A DNA stretch of 12,380 nt, taken from assembly GCA_041629655.1 (NCBI GenBank), contig JBFKMV010000160.1, forward strand, positions 1 to 12,380, in the 5' to 3' direction. A program made the position numbers and the translations under genes. How positions within the stretch are numbered: the first letter of the stretch is position 1; every line of letters begins with the position of its first letter. Shown piece by piece: positions 5,278 through 12,175 of the stretch. Under the pieces are notes generated by a model. That model was not told the DNA's origin and searched no databases. It saw only the letters and a program-made list of their open reading frames with translations. The stretch comes from JBFKMV01 sp041629655. Lineage in GTDB: Bacteria; Acidobacteriota; Polarisedimenticolia; Polarisedimenticolales; Polarisedimenticolaceae.

Positions 5278-6897
5278 CTAGTCGTCGTCACCCTCGTCGT
5301 CGCCCCGATCACGATCATCGTCGCGACGATCGTCGTCGTCATCGTCGTCGTCTCTGGCTTTGACCTTGCCCAGACTCATGACCACGAGCCCGTTGACGAT
5401 GTCGCTGGCGACGATGACATTGCGGTCCGGGAACGGGAAGATGCCCCACTGACCGTTGAAGAAGGGCGGCGAGACCGTCCGCGGCTCCGTGTCCATCCGG
5501 GCGATCTCCTCGAGCCTCAGCTCGCCCTTCCTCTTCTTCATCTTCAGAACCCGGGTGCCGGCGTTGTAGACCGCCCAGTAGAGCTTGTTGCCCTTGCGGA
5601 CGAAGTTGTGATCGTTGTCTCCGGGCGAGTCGATGAAGAAGCGTTCCTGCAGGAACGGTGCGTCCAGGTCCTTGACGTTGACGACGTACGTGCTCGGATT
5701 GGGCGCGGGATCCTGCGGCGCGTCCGAATTACAGAACAACGTCCGGAAGAACCCGGTGCCGTCATTGGGCTCGGCATCGCGCGGCTCGTCGACCTCGTCG
5801 TTGATGAGCAGGAACTCGTGACGATCGGACGAGGTCCATCCCTGATGCGAGAAGCACAGCCCCTCGGGCACGAAGGACGAGATCACCCGGATGTCGTCCT
5901 TGTCCGTCACGTCCCAGATCTCGGTCGTGCCGCCGACCGGGACACCGGGCGTCTCGTCGACGCGCTTGCCATTCCTGCCGGCGGCATCCTTGTCGCGGCC
6001 ATCGAACACGAAGGCAATCTCCCGACCCCGGTAGTCCCGATCGGGACCGTTGTAGTTGACCACGTAGAAATCGTGCTCGCCGCGGTCGGCGAGGCAGGCG
6101 ACGACGGTCGGATCCAGCGGGTTCGGGAGCAGGTCCAGGATGAGCGTGTTGAACCTGGACGGGTGATTGGGATCGCTGTCGCAGGCGGTCACATCCCCTA
6201 CCAGGCCGACGCCTGCCACGTATGCATAGCCCGTGTCCTGATTGATGTAGATGTTGTGCGCGCTGTCGTAGCCGCCCTTCTCGAAGACCGCGCTCGGCGC
6301 AATCTGAAAGGCGGGGTTCGGCGCAGGCCCCATGAAGTCCAGCTGGTTCAGCTCGAGGATGTTGATGCCGACGCCATCGGCTTCCGTGGTGTAGTAGACG
6401 TAGCCGGTGTAGCTCTCGTCGTCGTCGTCGTCCTCCCACTGGACGTTGAAGACGGCGGTATCGCCCCACAGATTGTTGAAGGCGTCGGGAAGCCCCACCT
6501 GGCCGATGAAGACCGGATTGTCGGGATCGGTGACCCGCACGATGGACATGCCGTCGCTGGTCCCGACCAGTGCATATGCCTCTCCTGCCGGCGAGACCCA
6601 GCCTCCGATGTCGTTGAGCAGGACTCCGGCTCGCTGGTTCACCGCGTTGATCTCGGCGGGCACCAGCTGTCCCCGGAACGTCATGTTGCGGGTATCCGGG
6701 AACGGACCGACGGCAGGCTCCGGGAAATCGGGGAAGACGCCGATACCCGGGCCCGTCTCGCCGGGCGGGTTGTAGTCCCCGTCCTGCTGCAGGAACGCTC
6801 GCGCGTGGTCGGCCCGGATCGCCGTCGTGGGCAGGGTCAGCAGTACGCACGTGGCGATGAGGGCCGGCAGGTGTCGCGTTGATTTGATGGCTTTCAT
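5278..6897 (-). CDS. Secreted choice-of-anchor B family protein with Asp-rich tail
   Basis: A 539-residue protein with a signal peptide (residues 1 to about 29, core LPALIATCVLLTLPTTA), hence exported. It carries LVIVD/beta-propeller-like landmarks of choice-of-anchor B proteins: NDIGGW (95-100), GMSIVRVTDPDNP (116-128), AHNIYINQDTGYAYVAG (213-229), EIWDVTDKDD (326-335), CFSHQGWTSSDRHEFLLIND (348-367), DHNFVRKGNKLYWAVYNAGT (429-448) and VASDIVNGLVVM (496-507). Homologues vary in C-terminal anchor; here the domain is followed by a 24-residue tail of Asp with a few Arg, Gly and Glu (516-539). An internal run EDDDDDE is at 155-161. Start ATG 6897 has GGGGGA 9 bases upstream and directly precedes the signal peptide; the frame open to 7365 lacks both. 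Function is unknown, probably extracellular binding or adhesion. Confidence 0.9.
   Translation of the reverse strand: MKAIKSTRHLPALIATCVLLTLPTTAIRADHARAFLQQDGDYNPPGETGPGIGVFPDFPEPAVGPFPDTRNMTFRGQLVPAEINAVNQRAGVLLNDIGGWVSPAGEAYALVGTSDGMSIVRVTDPDNPVFIGQVGLPDAFNNLWGDTAVFNVQWEDDDDDESYTGYVYYTTEADGVGINILELNQLDFMGPAPNPAFQIAPSAVFEKGGYDSAHNIYINQDTGYAYVAGVGLVGDVTACDSDPNHPSRFNTLILDLLPNPLDPTVVACLADRGEHDFYVVNYNGPDRDYRGREIAFVFDGRDKDAAGRNGKRVDETPGVPVGGTTEIWDVTDKDDIRVISSFVPEGLCFSHQGWTSSDRHEFLLINDEVDEPRDAEPNDGTGFFRTLFCNSDAPQDPAPNPSTYVVNVKDLDAPFLQERFFIDSPGDNDHNFVRKGNKLYWAVYNAGTRVLKMKKRKGELRLEEIARMDTEPRTVSPPFFNGQWGIFPFPDRNVIVASDIVNGLVVMSLGKVKARDDDDDDDDRRDDDRDRGDDEGDDD
5281..5352 (-). repeat. GAC/GAT trinucleotide tract encoding the acidic tail
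   Basis: On the plus strand the tract reads as GTC/ATC triplets broken by a few Arg, Gly and Glu codons. It encodes residues 516-539 of the choice-of-anchor B protein, directly before the TAG stop. Such tracts can change length by replication slippage in whole codons, which would vary the tail without a frameshift. A shorter similar run (6416-6430) encodes the internal Asp stretch. Confidence 0.7.
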
Positions 6898-7380
6898 GGC
6901 TTCTTGTCCCCCTGTGGCTTGGCCAATCGACAAGGGCTCGACTCCGGCACAGCAGAGACCGGCCCGGTTTGCGCAGCATCCGAGCCGGTGTCGTGCTCGT
7001 TCCATCGGATGCTGGTGGATCGCCTGGTTCTCGCAGGCGAGATGGACGTCGAGCGCGTCGGGCGCGCTGGACTCGACGTGGCGCGATAGCGACGGGAACT
7101 CTCGATCACCATGCCGGTGCTTGCACTGGGTGCGAGCGGTGCAGGGGATGCTGTCGAGGGCCGCGGACAGCGTCGCCGTCCGATGGCCAACGAGGCGTTG
7201 GGTAGTGCCCTCGCCATGGCCCGGTACCGTCGGCACGGTTCGTAGGAATTTCGATACTAGCGCCGAGGAACGCAGCACACAACGCGACCGGCGGGCGTCC
7301 ATGGACCGCACGGCTGCTCCAGGGCCAGCGGCTGGCGCTGGAGGTGGAGCTGGAACTTCTGGCAAGCGCGACTTTTACAT

Positions 7381-7453
7381 CTCGTAGCTCATGCAGATTC
7401 GAGGAAACGTTGCCGTGCAATCTCTTTCGAGAATTCACTTCAGGTTCGCCGTC
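7381..7453. repeat. 73-base dispersed repeat, copy B
   Basis: The second copy, in the same orientation as copy A and gap-free against it. Its loop-proximal stem is TTGC (7410-7413) with GCAA (7417-7420) around a CGT loop. Copy A has TTCC with GGAA, so the C-G pair has become G-C by changes on both sides (7412 and 7418). That covariation supports a conserved hairpin. Like copy A it sits between divergent genes, here about 480 bases upstream of the minus-strand gene and 180 bases before the plus-strand one. Confidence 0.75.
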
Positions 7454-7597
7454 GATCCAGGGACCTGGCACGAGCCGGCCGCGACTGGGATGACGCCTGT
7501 CGGATCGTCGGTGACCCGAACGAAGCGGGGGCCCGTGGCAGCTGCTCGCGGCCACCCGCGCTTCGCGCTCCCGTCCCGCGAACGCGGCCTCCCGCAC

Positions 7598-7628
7598 TTG
7601 ACCCGGACTCCACTCGGGATCCTAGGAT
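7598..7628 (+). promoter_or_regulatory. Possible promoter of the VOC gene
   Basis: TTGACC (7598-7603) matches five of six -35 bases. TAGGAT (7623-7628) matches four of six -10 bases at a long 19-base spacing. Transcription would then begin about at the GTG start codon (7635), giving a leaderless message. CCTAGG at 17 bases is a poorer -10. The -10 lies inside the palindrome at 7611-7637, so a bound regulator would block it. Confidence 0.35.
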
Positions 7629-7637
7629 CACCGAGTG
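7611..7637 (+). promoter_or_regulatory. 27-base palindrome covering the VOC start codon
   Basis: The arms CACTCGG (7611-7617) and CCGAGTG (7631-7637) enclose the perfect 12-base palindrome GATCCTAGGATC (7618-7629) plus one unpaired A (7630). The last three bases of the right arm are the GTG start codon. It could be an operator overlapping the -10, or, if transcribed from further upstream, an RNA hairpin hiding both the start codon and the AGGA ribosome-binding bases. Confidence 0.55.
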
Positions 7638-8066
7638 ACCATTCGTCTCGATCACACCATCGTCCCGGCGCGCGATCGGGACCGCTCCGCTCGCTTCCTC
7701 GCGGAGATGCTCGGCCTCCCGGCGCCGGAGACGCTCGGACCGTTCACCGTCGTGAGGGTCGGGGACACGTCGCTGGACTACGTCGAGACCGAGGACGAGA
7801 TCCACCCGCGGCACTATGCGTTCCTCGTGAGCGAGGCCGAGTTCGACGCGATCTTCGAGCGCATCCGGGAGCGGGCCCAGTCCTACTGGGCGGACCCGTA
7901 CCGGCGCGAAGCCAATCGGATCAACACCTGGGACGGCGGCCGCGGCGTGTACTGGGACGATCCGAACGGCCATCTCCTGGAGATCATCACGCGGCCGTAC
8001 GGCAGCGGCGGCACGACCACCACCGATCCGCACCCCCTGTTCTCTCGGGACGTCGAGCGCGATTAG
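7635..8066 (+). CDS. VOC-superfamily (glyoxalase/dioxygenase-fold) protein
   Basis: A 143-residue single-unit vicinal-oxygen-chelate protein with two beta-alpha-beta-beta-beta modules. The N-terminal strand is IRLDHTIVPA; the second module ends GVYWDDPNGHLLEIITRPY, a classic VOC signature. Likely metal ligands are His7, His60 (RHYAFLV) and Glu116 (HLLEI). Family members include glyoxalase I, extradiol dioxygenases, fosfomycin/bleomycin resistance proteins and epimerases; no substrate is assigned. The Tyr/Trp/Asp-rich segment SYWADPYRREANRINTWDGG resembles generic VOC proteins in environmental bacteria. The start is GTG 7635, with AGGA 7-8 bases upstream; the next in-frame ATG would remove the first metal ligand. 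It stands alone, convergent with the phosphoglucomutase gene, and is probably cytosolic. Regulation probably involves the palindrome over its start. Confidence 0.88.
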   Translation: MTIRLDHTIVPARDRDRSARFLAEMLGLPAPETLGPFTVVRVGDTSLDYVETEDEIHPRHYAFLVSEAEFDAIFERIRERAQSYWADPYRREANRINTWDGGRGVYWDDPNGHLLEIITRPYGSGGTTTTDPHPLFSRDVERD

Positions 8067-8070
8067 CCGG

Positions 8071-8134
8071 CGCCGGGGAGCGACGCAGAGCAGCATCTGG
8101 AGCATGTGGCGGGTCGCTCGCGGCAACCCCGGCG
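8071..8134. terminator. Bipartite 14-bp inverted repeat between convergent genes
   Basis: CGCCGGG (8071-8077) pairs with CCCGGCG (8128-8134), and GAGCGAC (8078-8084) pairs with GTCGCTC (8113-8119). The two helices stack on the left strand and are separated on the right by the bases between 8119 and 8128. The loop is 28 bases. It fills most of the gap between the VOC stop (8066) and the phosphoglucomutase stop (8154). A two-way terminator or 3'-end structure is inferred from position; no T-run is present. Confidence 0.45.
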
Positions 8135-8153
8135 TAATGCTGATCGGGCCGTC

Positions 8154-9785
8154 TCAGGTACGGACGTCCGGCCGGCTTCGCCCCAGCCGCTCGCCGATAC
8201 CGGCCCGGGAACGCGCGGCGCGCGCCACGTCGCGCAGGGCCTCGGCCGGATCCTGGCCCTGACGCGCCGGCTCGAGCTCGTAGCGTTCCAGGTACACACG
8301 CAGCGTCGCGCCTTCAGTGCCGGTGCCGGAGAGGCGGAAGACGGCGCGCGCCTCGTCTCCGAAGAAGATCCGGATGCCCTGCCCGGAGGCCCGCGAGCCG
8401 TCCACCGGGTCCGTGTAGGAGAAGTCGTCGGCCGCCGTGACCGTGAGACCCCCGACCTCGCGCCCGGGCAGATCGGGCAGGGCGTCCCGAAGCGCCGCCA
8501 GCAGGTCGTCGGCGGCCGTCTTGTCGACAGCCTCGTAGTCATGGCGCGAGTAGTAATCGCGTCCGTAGATCGACCAGTGCTGCTCGAGGATCTCGGCAAC
8601 CGACAGCCGCCGGACTGCGAGCACGTTCAGCCACAGCAGCACCGCCCACAACCCGTCCTTCTCGCGCACGTGGTTCGAGCCGGTGCCGGCACTCTCCTCG
8701 CCGCAGATCGTGGCCTTGCCGGCGTCGAGCAGGGTGCCGAAGTACTTCCAGCCCGTGGGTGTCTCGAAACAGGGCACGCCCAGCGCGCTGGCCACCCGGT
8801 CGGCGGCGCGCGAGGTCGGCATCGAGCGGGCGATACCGGCGATGCCTTGCGCGTAACCCGGTGCCAGGTGGGCGTTCGCCGACAGCACCGCCAGGCTGTC
8901 GGACGGCGTCACGTACGCGCGCCGGCCGACGATCATGTTCCGATCACCGTCGCCGTCGGATGCCGCGCCGAAGTCGGGGGCCTGCGCGCCGAACATCTCG
9001 TCCATGAGCGCGCGGGCGTGGACCGGGTTCGGGTCCGGGTGACCACCACCGAAATCCGGCAGCGGCACCGCATTGACAACCGTCCCCTGAGGCGCGCCGA
9101 GCTCGTCCTCCAGGATGGCGCGGGCGTAGGGCCCGGTGATCGCGTGCATCGCGTCGAAGCGCATCGTGAACCCCGAGGCGAACAGATCCCGGATCGCGTC
9201 GAAGTCGAACAGCTGGCGCAACAGCGCGGCATGGATCGCGACCGGGTCGATCACCTCGACGACGGTGCCGCCGAGTCGCCGCTCACCGTCCACCGACAGG
9301 TCGGCGTCCGGCGCCTCGGCGATCCGGTACTTGTCGATTCGCCGGCTACGCTCGTGGATGGCTGCGGTCACGGCTTCCGGAGCCGGTCCGCCGGCGGGAA
9401 TGTTGTACTTCACGCCGAAGTCGCCGTCCTCGCCACCCGGGTTGTGACTCGCCGAGAGGATGATTCCGCCATCGGTTCGCCGCTGCCGGATCACCGCCGA
9501 CGCCGCAGGGGTCGACAGCAGCCCGTCGCGCCCCACCAGCACCCGCGCGGCGCCGTTCGCCGCGGCCATCTTCAGAATCGTCTGGATCGCCCGGTCGTTG
9601 AAGTAGCGCCCGTCCCCGCCGAGCGTGAGAGTCTTGCCCTCGACGCCCCCGACAGCGTCGACGATCGACTGCACGAAATTCTCGAGATAGCCGGGCTGCT
9701 GGAACACGCGGGTCTTCGCGCGCAGGCCGGAGGTACCGGGCTGCTGCCCGGCGAACGGCCTCGTCTGGACGGTCGTCGTCTTCAT
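8154..9785 (-). CDS. pgm: Phosphoglucomutase (alpha-D-glucose phosphate-specific)
   Basis: This 543-residue enzyme interconverts glucose 1-phosphate and glucose 6-phosphate in the cytosol, linking glycolysis to glycogen, trehalose and UDP-glucose/exopolysaccharide synthesis. All four alpha-D-phosphohexomutase sites are present: catalytic Ser113 in SASHNPGG, the metal loop DGDGDRN (277-283, Asp277/279/281), the sugar-specificity loop GEESAGTGSNHVREKDG (362-378) and the phosphate-binding loop RLSGTGTEG (484-492). The N-terminal PGTSGLR (16-22) and the longer GEES..REKDG loop are of the PGM1 type rather than the phosphomannomutase type. Start ATG 9785 has AAGGA 4 bases upstream; 15 further open codons upstream lack family likeness. 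Length matches the family. It is monocistronic in this window. Supply of sugar nucleotides for a PEP-CTERM/exopolysaccharide system is possible but not shown. Confidence 0.96.
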   Translation of the reverse strand: MKTTTVQTRPFAGQQPGTSGLRAKTRVFQQPGYLENFVQSIVDAVGGVEGKTLTLGGDGRYFNDRAIQTILKMAAANGAARVLVGRDGLLSTPAASAVIRQRRTDGGIILSASHNPGGEDGDFGVKYNIPAGGPAPEAVTAAIHERSRRIDKYRIAEAPDADLSVDGERRLGGTVVEVIDPVAIHAALLRQLFDFDAIRDLFASGFTMRFDAMHAITGPYARAILEDELGAPQGTVVNAVPLPDFGGGHPDPNPVHARALMDEMFGAQAPDFGAASDGDGDRNMIVGRRAYVTPSDSLAVLSANAHLAPGYAQGIAGIARSMPTSRAADRVASALGVPCFETPTGWKYFGTLLDAGKATICGEESAGTGSNHVREKDGLWAVLLWLNVLAVRRLSVAEILEQHWSIYGRDYYSRHDYEAVDKTAADDLLAALRDALPDLPGREVGGLTVTAADDFSYTDPVDGSRASGQGIRIFFGDEARAVFRLSGTGTEGATLRVYLERYELEPARQGQDPAEALRDVARAARSRAGIGERLGRSRPDVRT

Positions 9786-10180
9786 GGAGTCCTTCCTCGC
9801 ATCGGTGCGGTCGGCGCCGCCCCATGGCATTCACATCTGACACCGGCGATCTTCGCCCTGAAGCTGCCGGCCTCGTCAACCGCTCACCCTGTGAAGCTGC
9901 GCCCCGGCGCGGGCCGCCTTTGCCACCGGAGCGCTGCTACGGATCGGCGTGCCGGTCGGCGCCGGTGCGGGGCGGACGTCCAGCCAGCTCTGCGCCTGCT
10001 CGATCGGCAGCACGAGCCGCCGCAGCCGCTCATCGCCGCATCGTCCCCGATACATCTTCACCGACTGAAGGAGTTCCGGTCTCGAAATTGATCACGATCA
10101 CTTCCGTTCTTTCGCGTCGCAGCGAATTGGTGTTTGATGCAATTCCAGAGGAATCAGCACGACTACACTGAGGAGTGGAC
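9786..10180. other. Divergent intergenic region, pgm / lipoprotein genes
   Basis: There are 395 bases without a gene I can support. The left 270 bases are G+C-rich and look non-coding in all frames. The last 110 bases are clearly more A+T-rich and carry AAGGAG (10068-10073), an inverted repeat (10124-10145) and the AGGAG (10171-10175) that serves the lipoprotein ATG. A frame open through 10061-10171 reads SKLITITSVLSRRSELVFDA and onward before stopping, but has only a TTG 14 bases after AAGGAG as a start, so it is not called as a gene. Confidence 0.5.
10124..10145 (+). promoter_or_regulatory. Inverted repeat upstream of the lipoprotein/ATP-grasp pair
   Basis: GAATTG (10124-10129) and CAATTC (10140-10145) are exact reverse complements with a 10-base spacer, giving half-site centres about 16 bases apart. 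It lies 35 bases before the lipoprotein ATG in an A+T-rich patch. Such a dyad suits a dimeric repressor's operator, or a leader hairpin. No confident -10/-35 pair was found around it. Confidence 0.35.
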
Positions 10181-11161
10181 ATGAAGCAATTCAGAACCGT
10201 GGCTCCGCCAGTCGTACCCGTGGATGCGATGGGCCGGCGGGAAATGCTGAAGCTCTGCGCGCACGCGCTCTCGGGCGCTGCGCTCGCGCCGCTCGTATCA
10301 GGCTGTGCGATGACGCCGGAGGATCCGCCAGATCTCAGCGATGCGGTGTTCGAGCCTGTGAACACGGACAAGCTGCACGCCGCGCGGCACGACGTCGCCC
10401 GAGCGCTGCTGCGTACCATCGAGACCGCAGTGCCCAACGAGACCGCCATGAAGGACAGCGGCCGGATGCTGAGGGAAACGGGCCTCTGGAACGGCGCGCT
10501 TTACGGTGCTGTCGACAGGAAAGACGGTGTGGGACACACGATCCTCTTCCACGGCGGGGACATGGGAAGCTTGCAGGTCACGGTGCTCAGCAGCGACCGT
10601 TTCACGCCGCCGCTCCTCGTGAGCAAGGGGTTGCCGGGTGCCCAGACCCGTGCGTACCAGAGTAAGACCTGCATGTCGCACTACTGCACCAACAACACGG
10701 ACGGTGAGCACGCTTTCCGGGACTACGGCGCAGACGAGACCAAGGTAGAGATAATGCTCATGCCACGAGGGCGGCGGGACTCCTTCACGCCCGGCGATGT
10801 CGACTTCGCAGCCGAGGTCATCGGGGACGCGACGAGGCTTCTCGTGGCGCCACGGCACGGTGATCTGAGGAAGCTCGGGGGGCGGCTGGAGGAGGCACGC
10901 AACCGCCATGGCGCTGGGGGTGCGTACGTCAGCGCCACCGACAAGGGCAGCGTCGTGTGGTACGACTGGCTGCTGACCTTCAGCAATGGCGCCTCGGCCT
11001 TGATTCAGCTTGCAAAGGGTGACGTCAAGCCTTTCTATCGGATAGACGGCGCGGAGCCGCGGCCCGACCTGGCCGGCGTGGCGGACATTCAGTGGGACCG
11101 CCGGTCGACGAACGACCCGGAGCGCCACCTGGTCGTTGCGCACGTGACGGCTCGCGCGTGA
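10181..11161 (+). CDS. Putative Tat-type lipoprotein of unknown function
   Basis: A 326-residue protein whose family I do not recognise. The N-terminus has GRREMLKLC (18-26), close to the twin-arginine RRxxLK motif, a hydrophobic stretch and a lipobox LVSGC with Cys42 as probable lipidation site. This suggests export and anchoring at the periplasmic face of a membrane. Tat-type export is tentative because the arginines precede a Glu and the n-region is long (ATG 10181; GTG 10175 is just upstream). ATG 10181 has AGGAG 5 bases before it. The mature part has a CMSHYC cysteine pair (Cys164, Cys169), a basic-acidic central region and Trp/Tyr-rich strands (VVWYDWLLTFSNG, 258-270). It is followed 12 bases later by the ATP-grasp gene, so they are almost certainly co-transcribed. 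It might be substrate, partner or product-binding protein of that ligase; none is shown. Confidence 0.8.
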   Translation: MKQFRTVAPPVVPVDAMGRREMLKLCAHALSGAALAPLVSGCAMTPEDPPDLSDAVFEPVNTDKLHAARHDVARALLRTIETAVPNETAMKDSGRMLRETGLWNGALYGAVDRKDGVGHTILFHGGDMGSLQVTVLSSDRFTPPLLVSKGLPGAQTRAYQSKTCMSHYCTNNTDGEHAFRDYGADETKVEIMLMPRGRRDSFTPGDVDFAAEVIGDATRLLVAPRHGDLRKLGGRLEEARNRHGAGGAYVSATDKGSVVWYDWLLTFSNGASALIQLAKGDVKPFYRIDGAEPRPDLAGVADIQWDRRSTNDPERHLVVAHVTARA

Positions 11162-11173
11162 GGTCCGGCGCGC

Positions 11174-12175
11174 GTGTCCGCGCCGCAGGTGCTGATCGTC
11201 AGCGAGGCCACAGACGTGACCGTCGACTATCTCGTTCCTCACCTCGAGCGAGCGGGCCTGTCCTGGTCGCGCTGGGATCCCGGATGCGTGCCCACACGTT
11301 CCTGTGCCGGGATGGCGCTGCGCGAAGGAGCGTGGTCGTCCTTCGCAGTCGTGGACGAGGACGGCGCGCGCTTCGACCTCGGCGAGGTGGGCGTCGTCTG
11401 GTACCGCCGCCCATCGGATGCGCATGCGCCGGCGTCGACGCCGACGCAGAGCGTCGTCGAGTTCATCAACCGCGAGACGATCTGGTTTCTCGCGAATCTC
11501 TGGGAGTGTCTCGGCCGGCCGATCGTCAACGATCCCTATCTCAACCTCCGAGCCTCGTTGAAGGCGCACCAGCTCCACGTCGCCCACGCGATCGGTTTCG
11601 AGGTGCCGCCGACCTACATGGGCAACGAGCCCGACGCGATCAGACAGCTCTTTCGCGCGGCCGGCGGCTCGCTCGTCGTCAAGGGGTACGATCCCCGCTC
11701 CGTTCGTCTCGCAGACGACGCGGAGCGCGCGATCTACACCAGCCTGGTGGATGAAGGAGACCTGCAGGACGACGCAGTGCTGCGCGCCTGTCCGAGCATC
11801 TGGCAGGCTTACGTCCCCAAGCGTGTGGAGATCCGGGTCACGGTGGTCGGGAACGCCATCCTCGCCGCGGAGATCCACTCGCAGGCGAGCGATCGGTCGA
11901 AGCATGACTGGCGCATCTACGACCTGGAGAACACGCCTTACCTGCCCCACGAGCTGCCAGAGCCACTCGCCGAGCGCTGCCGACGGCTGGTGCGTGAGCT
12001 GAGGCTGTTCTACGGCGCCATCGACCTGGTGTTGACGCCCGACGGGCGCTACGTCTTCCTGGAGATCAACCCGTCCGGTCAATGGGCGTGGATCGAGGAG
12101 CTGTGCGGCCTGCCAATCGCGCAGGCTCACGTGCGTCTCCTCAAGGATCTCGCGTCCGGCGTGTTCCGGTGGTGA
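11174..12175 (+). CDS. ATP-grasp ligase, MvdD/SAV_5884 RiPP-maturase-like
   Basis: A 333-residue ATP-grasp protein resembling ligases that form ester or amide crosslinks in ribosomal peptides (microviridin MvdC/MvdD, other graspetides). Landmarks in order: VVWYRRP (74-80), NDP (119-121), KAHQLHVAHAIGFEVPPT (130-147), VVKGY (168-172), WQAYVPKRVEIRVTVVG (210-226), EIHSQ (233-237), DWR (245-247), FYGAIDLVLTPDGRYVFLEI (279-298) and NPSGQWAWIEEL (299-310). Mg-ATP ligands are probably Asp284, Glu297 and Asn299. Start GTG 11174 is 12 bases after the lipoprotein stop, with a weak AGG about 10 bases upstream. The enzyme has no export signal, so it works in the cytosol, whereas its neighbour is predicted exported; modification would have to precede export. 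Related stand-alone RimK-like ligases exist, so a RiPP role is inference. Confidence 0.88.
   Translation: MSAPQVLIVSEATDVTVDYLVPHLERAGLSWSRWDPGCVPTRSCAGMALREGAWSSFAVVDEDGARFDLGEVGVVWYRRPSDAHAPASTPTQSVVEFINRETIWFLANLWECLGRPIVNDPYLNLRASLKAHQLHVAHAIGFEVPPTYMGNEPDAIRQLFRAAGGSLVVKGYDPRSVRLADDAERAIYTSLVDEGDLQDDAVLRACPSIWQAYVPKRVEIRVTVVGNAILAAEIHSQASDRSKHDWRIYDLENTPYLPHELPEPLAERCRRLVRELRLFYGAIDLVLTPDGRYVFLEINPSGQWAWIEELCGLPIAQAHVRLLKDLASGVFRW

Larger units (their letters stand above)
6898..7634. other. Divergent intergenic region, choice-of-anchor B / VOC genes
   Basis: This is the longest stretch without a supported gene, 737 bases. It holds dispersed repeat copy B (7381-7453), a probable promoter (7598-7628) and a palindrome over the VOC start (7611-7637). 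Between about 6900 and 7380 I see no RNA gene, no strong promoter and no convincing frame. Frames through it are Arg/Ser/Pro-rich and lack ribosome-binding sites and family likeness. A degraded gene cannot be excluded. Confidence 0.5.

Noticed and set aside
6898..7365. A 156-residue N-terminal extension of the choice-of-anchor B protein
   Set aside because: It would bury the signal peptide that begins at ATG 6897, and the extension is low-complexity with no homology signal.
8095..8105. An 11-base identity (ATCTGGAGCAT) shared with 12347-12357
   Set aside because: The flanks do not align beyond a few bases, so chance is the simplest explanation. The minus-strand frames that start there (MLQ...) have no recognisable family.
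8106..10091. A 661-codon plus-strand frame opposite pgm
   Set aside because: The phosphoglucomutase on the minus strand has all active-site loops; this frame is its G+C-driven mirror.
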